Source: Flavobacteriales bacterium UBA7468 (lineage in GTDB: Bacteria; Bacteroidota; Bacteroidia; Flavobacteriales_D; Crocinitomicaceae). From it: a stretch of DNA of 64,000 nt. The DNA is taken from the NCBI GenBank assembly GCA_002478565.1, contig DLPC01000023.1:1-64000 (forward strand). The letters are read 5' to 3'. Numbering within the stretch: the stretch's first letter is position 1; each line of letters opens with the position of its first letter. Positions 34,638 through 42,122 of this stretch are shown one piece after another. A program made the translations under genes and the position numbers. The notes beneath the pieces are model-generated. The model was not told the DNA's origin, searched no databases, and was given only the letters and a program-made list of their open reading frames with translations.

Positions 34638-36171
34638 CGCTGTCTTCTTTGCTAAAAATATCTTCTTCGGTTTCATCCATCTTGCTTTTGATGGTGTAGG
34701 TAGCAAATTCTTGGTTGAATTGATTGAGACTATTTGAATTTGAATGAGGAAGATCTAGACCTTCTACTTCATCAAGGTTTTCAAAACGTGCAAACTCTGG
34801 CACAAAGCGGAGTCTGACATTTTTAAGTGCACCATTTCGGTGTTTAGCGATGATGATTTCTCCTGTTCCTAAGGTTGAATTTCCGTCAGGATCTTGGGTA
34901 ATATCATAGTATTCAGGACGATAGATAAAGGATACAATATCGGCATCTTGCTCGATGGCTCCAGACTCACGAAGGTCAGAAAGAAGTGGACGTTTGTCAC
35001 CACCGCGGGTCTCCACTGAGCGGCTCAGCTGGCTAAGTGCAATGATGGGCACATTGAGTTCTTTGGCGATTTCTTTGATGGATCTAGAAATTGTCGAGAT
35101 TTCTTGTTCACGGTTTCCACCACTTTTCGAATCTTTGGCACTCATGAGCTGCAAGTAGTCAATGATGACGAGGTCGATGTTGTATTGGGCTTTGAGTCGG
35201 CGACATTTTGCACGGAAATCAAAGATGTTGATACCGGGTGTGTCGTCAATGTAAATGGGCGCCTCGGCAAGTTTACCAATTCGGGTATGCAGTTGTTGAA
35301 ATTCGTGCTCTTTGAGATCTCCTTTTCTGAGTTTCTCAGCTGGTAGTCTCGATTCACTGGCAATTAGACGCTTGACCAACTGCACCGAAGACATCTCTAA
35401 GGAAAAGATGGCGACACCTTTACCGTAGTCCACAGCGGTGTTTCTGGCCATAGACAAGACAAAAGCAGTTTTACCCATACCGGGTCTGGCAGCTAAAACA
35501 ATCATGTCGGAGCGCTGCCAGCCGGCAGTCACTTTATCGAGGTCGTGGAAACCAGTCGGGATTCCAGAGACACCATCGGCATTTTTAGAGGCCAATTCAA
35601 TTTCGTGAATAGCTTCTTGGACTATGTAAGACATCGTGCCGACTTGCTTAGACATGTTGTTTTCAGCGATACTGAATAAGTCGGATTCGGCATCGTTGAG
35701 TAAGTCAAAAACATCACGCGTGTCGTCGTAGGCATCGCGGATGATTTTTGAACTTACATTGATGAGTTCGCGTTTAATGAATTTTTCAGCAAGGATCCTG
35801 GCATGATGTTGGACGTGAGCCGCACTCGCTACCCTTGTAGTTAGCGAGGCCACATAGGGTGTGCCACCTGCCAATTCAAGTTCGCCACTTTTTTGAAGTT
35901 GAGCAGTAACCGTAACAAGGTCAATGGGGTTGGTTGCCGCAAAAAGGGCCCTAATTGCTTTGAAAATGTGTTGGTGACGCACATCATAGAAAGTTTTCTC
36001 GGACAAGATGTCGATTGTATCGTTGATGGCCTTGCTTTCAAGCATCATGGCGCCAAGGACAACCTGTTCTATGTCAGTAGCTTGAGGTGGTATTCGGCCA
36101 ATTTCTGATAATGCTTGTGCAGCATTTTTAACTCGAGTTATGGGCTTTCTATTGCTGTCAGGGTTCTCCAT
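34621..36171 (-). CDS. dnaB: Replicative DNA helicase DnaB
   Basis: 516 residues, the usual length and without intein. The N-terminal domain has PPQATDIEQVVLGAMMLESKA; the RecA-like core has Walker A AARPGMGKTAFVLSMA, IFSLEMSSVQL, Walker B LVIIDYLQLM and the arginine-finger region SLKNVRLRF-like end. A short acidic tail (TEEDIFSKEDSDEDPF) is typical of Bacteroidota. DnaB is the hexameric helicase of the replication fork. The ATG lies 4 nt after TATATTTG. The dnaX clamp-loader gene lies 3 kb upstream on the same strand. Confidence 0.97.
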   Translation of the reverse strand: MENPDSNRKPITRVKNAAQALSEIGRIPPQATDIEQVVLGAMMLESKAINDTIDILSEKTFYDVRHQHIFKAIRALFAATNPIDLVTVTAQLQKSGELELAGGTPYVASLTTRVASAAHVQHHARILAEKFIKRELINVSSKIIRDAYDDTRDVFDLLNDAESDLFSIAENNMSKQVGTMSYIVQEAIHEIELASKNADGVSGIPTGFHDLDKVTAGWQRSDMIVLAARPGMGKTAFVLSMARNTAVDYGKGVAIFSLEMSSVQLVKRLIASESRLPAEKLRKGDLKEHEFQQLHTRIGKLAEAPIYIDDTPGINIFDFRAKCRRLKAQYNIDLVIIDYLQLMSAKDSKSGGNREQEISTISRSIKEIAKELNVPIIALSQLSRSVETRGGDKRPLLSDLRESGAIEQDADIVSFIYRPEYYDITQDPDGNSTLGTGEIIIAKHRNGALKNVRLRFVPEFARFENLDEVEGLDLPHSNSNSLNQFNQEFATYTIKSKMDETEEDIFSKEDSDEDPF

Positions 36172-36175
36172 TTAA

Positions 36176-36183
36176 CAAATATA
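36176..36183 (-). promoter_or_regulatory. -7 element (TATATTTG) for dnaB, 4 nt from ATG
   Basis: Minus-strand TATATTTG, exact consensus, ends 4 nt before the dnaB ATG. No good -33 match is seen at 17-21 nt, so strength is uncertain. Confidence 0.6.
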
Positions 36184-36265
36184 GGCAAAGGCAGTTGTTT
36201 ATTATAATTTGCTAAAAAGGAGTTTTAAAAAAGTTGTAAAGGAGGGTTTTGAACAATTGTTGATA

Positions 36266-36913
36266 TCAACGCAGTTCTTTTTTTGCTGCTGCTGTTCCGA
36301 TTGTTCTGGTGATGATGTCCGTTTCAAATTTTGGTGAACGTGCCGGAGAATAGGCCCTGCCATAAAAGATGATTTGCAAATGGAGTTTATTCCAAAGCTC
36401 TTCTGCAAAAAGTGCTTTGGCATCTTTTTCGGTTTGCACAACATTTTTACCGGAAGTCAGGCCCCAACGCGTTAGGAGACGGTGAATGTGTGTATCAACT
36501 GGAAATGCCGGAAAACCAAATCCTTGTGACATCACAACAGAAGCAGTTTTATGGCCTACGCCAGGTAGCGCTTCAAGCGCTTCATAGTTTTGGGGCACTT
36601 CTCCGTTGTATTGATCGACCAAAATATGAGAAAGCGCACTGATGGCAGCTGCTTTTTTTGGAGATAAACCACAAGGCCTGATAATTGCCTGGATTTGTTC
36701 AGTGGGAACCTTTGCCATATCAAATGGATTATCAGCCAATTGAAAGAGCGCAGGGGTTACTTGATTGACGCGCTCATCGGTACATTGAGCAGAAAGCAAA
36801 ACTGCGATCAGCAAAGTAAAAGGATCTTTGTGGTCCAGCGGAATTGGCGTGGTCGGGAAGAGTTGTTCGAGCGTCTCGACCACAAATTGGGCTTTTTCTT
36901 TTTTAGTTTTCAT
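36266..36913 (-). CDS. nth: Endonuclease III family glycosylase lacking the iron-sulfur cluster cysteines
   Basis: 215 residues. The helix-hairpin-helix ALPGVGHKTASVVM carries the catalytic Lys (K122) and FPVDTHIHRLLTRW the catalytic Asp (D140), so this is a bifunctional glycosylase/AP lyase acting on oxidised pyrimidines. E. coli Nth ends with C-x6-C-x2-C-x5-C binding a 4Fe-4S cluster; here the aligned stretch after FYGRAYSPARSPKF has no Cys at all (the protein has only C44 and C81). It overlaps the J-domain gene by 4 nt (ATGA) and is the last gene of the dnaX run. Confidence 0.9.
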   Translation of the reverse strand: MKTKKEKAQFVVETLEQLFPTTPIPLDHKDPFTLLIAVLLSAQCTDERVNQVTPALFQLADNPFDMAKVPTEQIQAIIRPCGLSPKKAAAISALSHILVDQYNGEVPQNYEALEALPGVGHKTASVVMSQGFGFPAFPVDTHIHRLLTRWGLTSGKNVVQTEKDAKALFAEELWNKLHLQIIFYGRAYSPARSPKFETDIITRTIGTAAAKKELR

Positions 36914-37779
36914 AAGTAGCCAAAGCTAATGAAGTGTAGCCAACGTTGTTCGGTTAATAAAAAATAGAGCAAAAAAGGTCCAATGATAAACCTCGAAAAG
37001 TACGAGCCGGCGACAAAAATAATGTCGGCACTTGCAAAACGCCAACTTATAAATGGAAACAGAAATAAGAGGCTTACCCATATTTGCGCCCAATAAAAGG
37101 TAAAATGAACAGGAGTATGTTTTATAAATTGGTTTTCTTGAAGTTTGATTGATTTTACTTGCCTGAGCCACGGTGTCTCGATCGCGTAAATCGAATTAGA
37201 CTTGATGAGTTCTTGACTGTAATAATCGGCAATCCAAAAATATCGTCCATCTGTACTCTTGAATAACTGGACAAAATGCCCATTCATGCTTTGATAGGTT
37301 TTGAGCCCGAAACTTTCAGGGTAAACGCGTGTTTGTTTTTGAGGTAGAAAAAAATCAATCCAGACGACTAAAAATAAACAAAGCCCTAAAACAGCTGCAG
37401 TCTGATGCCATCCTCCTTTCCAGGAGGTTTTTAAATTTTTGAGGTAGGCTACTTTATAGGCCTCCTCAGCGGCTTTTCGCTGCGCATATTTTTCACGGGC
37501 ATGTTTTCTGTACGCTTCGTACGATTCACGTTGGTTTGCGTCTTCTTGCGCTTGTTGCCGTTCTTTATTTCGGATATCAGCAGTGCTTTCTGTGGTAAGC
37601 TTTACATTCAGGAGTTGTTCATATGCGGATTGGATGGCTAAGAACTTTTCTTGGGCACCTGCATCCTTGTTTTTGTCTGGGTGGTATTTTTTCACCAAGC
37701 TTCGATAAGCCCTCCTTATTTCTTGGGGGCTAGCACCTGGCTTGAGGCCTAATATTTTAAATGGATCTCCAGTCTTCAT
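36910..37779 (-). CDS. Membrane-anchored J-domain protein
   Basis: 289 residues. An N-terminal J domain (about 4-58) contains the HPD motif (33-35) needed to stimulate Hsp70 ATPase. A charged helix (about 70-115, rich in Glu, Arg, Lys, Ala) leads to a membrane helix (about 127-147), a middle domain of about 95 residues, and two more hydrophobic segments near the C-terminus. There is no zinc-finger or DnaJ C-domain, so this is a class III (C-type) J protein, probably a membrane-localised recruiter of DnaK. It overlaps menE by 23 nt and nth by 4 nt. Confidence 0.85.
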   Translation of the reverse strand: MKTGDPFKILGLKPGASPQEIRRAYRSLVKKYHPDKNKDAGAQEKFLAIQSAYEQLLNVKLTTESTADIRNKERQQAQEDANQRESYEAYRKHAREKYAQRKAAEEAYKVAYLKNLKTSWKGGWHQTAAVLGLCLFLVVWIDFFLPQKQTRVYPESFGLKTYQSMNGHFVQLFKSTDGRYFWIADYYSQELIKSNSIYAIETPWLRQVKSIKLQENQFIKHTPVHFTFYWAQIWVSLLFLFPFISWRFASADIIFVAGSYFSRFIIGPFLLYFLLTEQRWLHFISFGYL

Positions 37780-38773
37780 GTCGAATAGAAGCCAGGGTTA
37801 CTTGCCTTTGAATTTTCAAGGTACCACTTCTAGTAAATTCATTGATAAAAAGAATTTTCTTTGGCTTTTCTGCAGTTTTTAGATCGAGCTCATCCCAGGC
37901 AATGTCAAGCTCAGTTGGGGTACCTTCGAGGACTAATCCAACTACTTGCCCCCATTTTTCATCCGCTACGCCGCAAACAAAGAAGGGTTGATGAAGTAAG
38001 GCATTTAATTTTTGTTCGATCAGTTCAGGCAGCACCTTAACACCACCTGTTATGATTGCAAAGTCTGCTCTGCCAAGCCATTCAAAATGTGCAGGATCGA
38101 GTAAGTGAACGATATCATTGGTTTGAATGGGTGCTTGAAGTAAAGCAGGATATCGAATGACCAAGCAGTGCTGGTTTGTCTCAAAATGAATGCCTTCGAG
38201 TGCTTCAAAAGGTTGAAGTACTGGGCTATTGATGGTTCGTAGTGCAACATGAGAGAGCGTTTCAGTCATGCCGTAACTCTGGATAAGCTGGATGTTTTGT
38301 TCTAGACAAGAATGTATCAGTGTGGTCTCGAGTGGTGCTCCTCCAATCAGAATCTTGTCAATATTTTTCAATCGTTGGCAATCGCATTTCAAACTTTCAG
38401 AAAGTTGAGTAGGGACCAACGCGATGAAATTGATGGAATAACTGAAATGTTCTAGAGGCCTAGAAGTAGGTAAATCTATCCATAGTTCATAGCCAGCAAC
38501 TTTTGCTCGGGCTAATTGCATGAGTCCGCCAACGCTGGTCAATGGAAGACATACTAAAGCGCTGGTGTGTTCGTTGAGATGGAGAGCCTTGATACTCGCT
38601 TTTGCTGAGGTGAGGATTTGTTTTTTTTCGAACCGAAAGGTCTGAGGAAGCCCCGTAGATCCAGAACTTTTAAATTCAAAAGGAAGTTCCTTTTGCCAAG
38701 AACGAAGAAAATCTTCTACTTGATTGCGCAATTCCGGAGAATCTGAAACCAAATGCCAATTAGAAGGTATCAA
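37757..38773 (-). CDS. menE: O-succinylbenzoate-CoA ligase-like AMP-binding protein (MenE type)
   Basis: 338 residues, a compact member of the acyl-adenylate family. The P-loop FKSSGSTGLPQTFRFEKK lies at about 34-51; then LIQSYGMTETLSHVALR (A5 motif), WLGRADFAIITGGVKVLP and the adenylation Lys in SGTLKIQRQ. Bacteroidota MenE proteins of this short size activate o-succinylbenzoate in menaquinone synthesis; no other men gene is here, so the role is by similarity. The only credible start is TTG at 38773, overlapping the dnaX stop (TTGA); a stop codon lies five codons upstream in frame and the next ATG is about 100 codons in. Confidence 0.75.
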   Translation of the reverse strand: MIPSNWHLVSDSPELRNQVEDFLRSWQKELPFEFKSSGSTGLPQTFRFEKKQILTSAKASIKALHLNEHTSALVCLPLTSVGGLMQLARAKVAGYELWIDLPTSRPLEHFSYSINFIALVPTQLSESLKCDCQRLKNIDKILIGGAPLETTLIHSCLEQNIQLIQSYGMTETLSHVALRTINSPVLQPFEALEGIHFETNQHCLVIRYPALLQAPIQTNDIVHLLDPAHFEWLGRADFAIITGGVKVLPELIEQKLNALLHQPFFVCGVADEKWGQVVGLVLEGTPTELDIAWDELDLKTAEKPKKILFINEFTRSGTLKIQRQVTLASIRHEDWRSI

Positions 38774-40517
38774 TAGTCGATATCTAAATTAAAGCGGTTC
38801 TTGAGCGTGTGTAAGTTTGGATTTTTCCTTGCTAGCGCCGCAAATTTATCTTTACCGGTCAAGAATTTAACCTCTTCCTCACCGGCTTCAGATAAAGTAA
38901 TCTGGATATCGAGGTGATAGTTGCGCAATTGCTTGCGCATGAAGTCTTTGAATGCCAGTAAATGCGTCTGGATATAATTTTGCTGAACAAGGTTGTCCAC
39001 AACAAGTTCGAGGGTTTCTTCACTTTTTAAAATGGGATCTCGTTTGATCAGGGCATTATAAAACGTTTCCATGCCGTTTTCTTTGAGTTGAAAAGCATAT
39101 TGCTTCCAATACATTTTAACGTGATCTAAGTGAAACCCTTCCCGAGGTAAGTCTTCTTGTTTGAGCTGATTGGCGCCTTCTTTTTCTTTCTCAAGCACTT
39201 CTCTGATCGAGATGATATTGCTTTTTACTTGACCTTGAGGTTTTGTCAGCGTAGGAGGAGGCGTTTGAGCCGTGCTTTGAGCTACTGTACTTGTTGAATG
39301 GTTTGTAGCGGAGCTAGTAGCGTTTTCTTTTTGGGTGCTATTTGTCTTATTTGACTTTCTTAAAGATTGCTTTGGAAAAGGCAGGATGTCAATGCGCTCC
39401 GTTAGTCCTTTTTTTTTTCTTGCTCTTGCTTGAGTGAGCAGAGTTGCATGAGGGCTACTTCGATCAGTAGGCGCTGATTTTTTGAAGCTTTATAAGAGAC
39501 GTCTGTCTTTGAAAGGACTTGCAATCCTCTAAGGAGTCGTTGTCCTTCGATTTCACTTGCTTGACTAATGTAGCGCTGTTTGATGGCGTCAGGTGCTTCG
39601 AGTAAAGTGGCCGTTTTTGGATCCTTGCAGACTAAAAGATTGCGCAGGTGCTCCGATAAACCAACAACGAAGTGGTGGCCATCAAAGCCTTTTTCGTAGA
39701 TGTCGTTTAATATAAGCAGTGCGGCTGAAATGTCCTCCTTTTCAGCAGCGTCGGTCACCTTGAAGTAATATTCGTAGTCGAGGATGTGCAGGTTGTCCAG
39801 CACATTTTGATAGGTCAGTGTTGAACCTGAAAAGGTAACTAATTGATCAAATATAGACAAGGCATCGCGCAGCGCACCATCGGCTTTCAGTGCAATTTGA
39901 TGCAAAGCTTCAGGGTCAGCGGAAACGCCTTCTTTGGTTGCTATTTGAGTAAGGTGGTCAGAGATGTCTTTGACACGAATTCTTTGAAAATCAAAAATCT
40001 GGCAACGCGAAAGAATCGTTGGGATGATTTTGTGCTTTTCAGTTGTTGCCAAAATAAAAATGGCGTGTTTTGGAGGCTCTTCTAGCGTTTTTAAAAAAGC
40101 ATTGAATGCCGAGGCGGAGAGCATGTGTACCTCATCAATGATGTACACTTTGTGGGTGCCGAGTTGCGGTGCAATGCGTACTTGATCGATGAGATTACGG
40201 ATGTCGTCAACGGAGTTGTTTGAGGCGGCATCGAGCTCATAAATGTTAAGGGATGTTCCGGTATGAAAAGACTGGCAGGAATCACAGGTGTCGCAGGCCT
40301 CTGTTTCAGAAGTAGGATTGAAACAATTGATGGTTTTGGCAAGGATACGAGCGGTCGTTGTTTTCCCTACTCCGCGAGACCCACAAAACAAAAAAGCTTG
40401 AGCTAGGTGATTGTTCTTGATGGCATTTTTGAGTGTATTGGTAATGGCGAACTGACCCACAACCGTGTCGAAGGTTTGAGGGCGATATTTGCGCGCAGAA
40501 ACAATAAAATCACTCAT
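38770..40517 (-). CDS. dnaX: DNA polymerase III subunit tau (DnaX), full product after -1 frame change at A10
   Basis: The zero frame (371 codons) ends two codons after a run of ten A. Shifting -1 on that run keeps the frame open for a further 212 codons to 38770, giving 582 residues. The added part is a low-complexity linker (Ser/Thr/Pro/Gln), then a C-terminal domain with FHLDHVKMYWKQYAFQLKEN, LELVVDNLVQQNYI and the terminal NPNLHTLKNRFNLDIDY, which is the normal tau C-terminus of Bacteroidota. Tau ties two polymerase cores and DnaB together at the fork. The frame change may be programmed (transcript slippage or ribosomal frameshift) or a homopolymer error; the split in frame is seen directly. 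It heads the run dnaX-menE-J-domain-nth. Confidence 0.85.
39402..40517 (-). CDS. dnaX: Zero-frame dnaX product, gamma-like clamp-loader ATPase
   Basis: 371 residues read without frame change. It holds the complete AAA+ clamp-loader core: GSRGVGKT Walker A (46-53), four zinc-binding Cys (C65, C75, C78, C81), Walker B VYIIDEVHML, sensor-1 ILATTEKH and the SRC motif (ILSRCQIF), followed by domain III. It stops immediately after the A-run with the residues KKKD, much as E. coli gamma stops just after its AAAAAAG site. It would load sliding clamps but lack polymerase and DnaB binding. The ATG lies 4 nt after TAACTTTG. Confidence 0.85.
   Translation of the reverse strand: MSDFIVSARKYRPQTFDTVVGQFAITNTLKNAIKNNHLAQAFLFCGSRGVGKTTTARILAKTINCFNPTSETEACDTCDSCQSFHTGTSLNIYELDAASNNSVDDIRNLIDQVRIAPQLGTHKVYIIDEVHMLSASAFNAFLKTLEEPPKHAIFILATTEKHKIIPTILSRCQIFDFQRIRVKDISDHLTQIATKEGVSADPEALHQIALKADGALRDALSIFDQLVTFSGSTLTYQNVLDNLHILDYEYYFKVTDAAEKEDISAALLILNDIYEKGFDGHHFVVGLSEHLRNLLVCKDPKTATLLEAPDAIKQRYISQASEIEGQRLLRGLQVLSKTDVSYKASKNQRLLIEVALMQLCSLKQEQEKKKD
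39405..39420 (-). other. Slippery A10 site within dnaX
   Basis: On the minus strand ten consecutive A (39418-39409) are followed by GGAC and the zero-frame TAA at 39404-39402. Such a run contains A-AAA-AAG, the E. coli dnaX heptamer, and is also long enough for RNA-polymerase slippage as in Thermus dnaX. A pairing of AAAAGG with the CCTTTT about 25 nt downstream is possible but weak and includes the run itself. No purine-rich Shine-Dalgarno stimulator is obvious upstream, which favours slippage over ribosomal frameshifting. Confidence 0.7.
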
Positions 40518-40521
40518 ACTC

Positions 40522-40529
40522 CAAAGTTA
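40522..40529 (-). promoter_or_regulatory. -7 element (TAACTTTG) for dnaX, 4 nt from ATG
   Basis: Minus-strand TAACTTTG, exact consensus, ends 4 nt before the dnaX ATG and lies in the 15-nt gap after the upstream sialidase-fold gene, so dnaX has its own promoter and a nearly leaderless mRNA. Confidence 0.6.
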
Positions 40530-40532
40530 CCT

Positions 40533-42059
40533 TTAATTTTTCAAAAAGGTCTCACTGAGTCCACCAATTTTTAGCAAATAGGTTCCTTTTTCAAGGCTTG
40601 TCAATGCTATTTTATTATCGTTTGTTGCTTGACCGCTCATTACAAGTTGTCCGTTTAATTGATAGATTTCAAAATTTAAACCTGATAACACACTAGGAAG
40701 TGTAATGAAATCTTGGCAGGGGTTTGGGAAAATGAATGGATTGCTTGAAATGAGATTTGTTTGATTTGTGCTGTCTTCTTGATTGTAAATATTCAGATAT
40801 ATTTTGAGTGTGCCGGTCCGGACATCACCCCAGATGGTATAGAGTTTATTTTGATGAAACTGCACGTTCAAAAAATCATTGCCATTTTCTAAGAGTATGG
40901 AATCGTGGGCAATCTGAGGGCTGATGAAAACTTCATTGCCCCAAGTACCTTGACTTTTTATTCGACACACAATTTCTGTGGGGCTTGAATAAGTATAGGG
41001 AATGCCATTGCGTCTGTCTCGCCAACATACTGCGATATCGCCATCTGTATCGAAGTCGGCCCAGGCGAGGTCTTGAACTACACCATTTGCTTGCGCATCA
41101 TTATTGACGCGAATTGGTGCTGTCCAAACGCCTTGAACTTTTTCAATAAGCGCGATGTCAGGATCTCCAAAAACATCCGTTGCAAAAGTGTAAACAGCAC
41201 TAGCTGCATCGTTAGGGTTGACTGATAAATGAGGACCTTTTTTGATGCTGTCATTGCTGCTACCAAAGCCAAGACCTTGAAACGCCACAGCGTAGGAATA
41301 AAATGAAGCAGGAGCTGTCTTGGATACTTCAACAACCCTAGGCAATATACTTTGGGACGGATCATAGCTAGGGTAGAGCGCCATGAAGGTACCATTATTG
41401 CTAAAAGCAGGTGATGCTAAGGGTTGTTTAAGAGCTGAACCCGCTAAAAATGGGGCTACATCTAGTTCTTGTAAACTGAAGCTTGTGCCTTGATCAGAGG
41501 AAATCGCTATGTACGGATGATACGGCGCTGTTACAAATGCAGGATTATTGGCATTTGTACTGGTGACAACAATGGTTCCTGTCAAGGGGTCTACGGCAAG
41601 CCAGGGGCGATCAATACATAGTTTATTTGGACATGAAATGATAGAACGAACTAGGGTTGCCGCACCCCAGCTTTGCCCGGCATTGACCGATTTACGACAA
41701 TAAATACCTCCGTTACTGAAATTGATGTTGTCATAGTCAATGTAAATCATGTATAAATTTCCTTGTCCATCAAAGGCCAAAGAGACATCCGCACTACTGT
41801 TACCAGCTTGCTGGTGAGCTTGCCAAATAGGGCTGCTCCAAGTCAGGCCTCCATCTGTGGAGACAGCACTTTTGATGACAATTTTTTCATTGAATTGAAA
41901 CCCCATCCATGCGGCAACAAGTCTTTGCGAATTACTCGGATCGATGGCCAGATAGGGTTCTCCTTCAAAAAATTGACCGCTCGAAATAAGTGTGTTTTGT
42001 GCGTACAATTGATTGATGAGGCAAATAAAGAAAACGTAAAATAATGCGCTAATTTTCAT
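40533..42059 (-). CDS. Secreted sialidase-fold (Asp-box) protein with T9SS sorting domain
   Basis: 508 residues with signal peptide (cut after NQLYAQ). Asp-box-like repeats are STDGGLTWSSP, VNAGQSWGAAT and SSDQGTSFSLQ, the loops of six-bladed sialidase-type propellers. The catalytic Arg triad and Tyr of true sialidases cannot be placed with confidence, so I do not call it an enzyme. The last 70 residues are a T9SS type A sorting domain (FIFPNPCQDFITLPS and ending KIGGLSETFLKN). Upstream, a terminator separates it from the M16 pair. Confidence 0.8.
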   Translation of the reverse strand: MKISALFYVFFICLINQLYAQNTLISSGQFFEGEPYLAIDPSNSQRLVAAWMGFQFNEKIVIKSAVSTDGGLTWSSPIWQAHQQAGNSSADVSLAFDGQGNLYMIYIDYDNINFSNGGIYCRKSVNAGQSWGAATLVRSIISCPNKLCIDRPWLAVDPLTGTIVVTSTNANNPAFVTAPYHPYIAISSDQGTSFSLQELDVAPFLAGSALKQPLASPAFSNNGTFMALYPSYDPSQSILPRVVEVSKTAPASFYSYAVAFQGLGFGSSNDSIKKGPHLSVNPNDAASAVYTFATDVFGDPDIALIEKVQGVWTAPIRVNNDAQANGVVQDLAWADFDTDGDIAVCWRDRRNGIPYTYSSPTEIVCRIKSQGTWGNEVFISPQIAHDSILLENGNDFLNVQFHQNKLYTIWGDVRTGTLKIYLNIYNQEDSTNQTNLISSNPFIFPNPCQDFITLPSVLSGLNFEIYQLNGQLVMSGQATNDNKIALTSLEKGTYLLKIGGLSETFLKN

Positions 42060-42073
42060 TGACTAAAAATATA

Positions 42074-42104
42074 AAAAAAGGGTCACTCAATAGCGACCCT
42101 TTTC
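42074..42104 (-). terminator. Terminator after the M16 peptidase pair
   Basis: Stem AAAAGGGTC / GACCCTTTT with a 9-10 nt loop. On the minus strand the 3' arm runs into a T-tract (complement of seven A at 42073-42079). It lies 19 nt after the stop of the second M16 gene and 15 nt before the sialidase-fold ATG. Confidence 0.75.
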
Positions 42105-42122
42105 AATGTAAATCAGTTTCTA

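Noticed and set aside
38770..39198. A separate small gene downstream of dnaX starting at GTG
   Set aside because: Its residues are the C-terminal domain of tau and the frame is open back to the A10 run, so it is the second part of dnaX.
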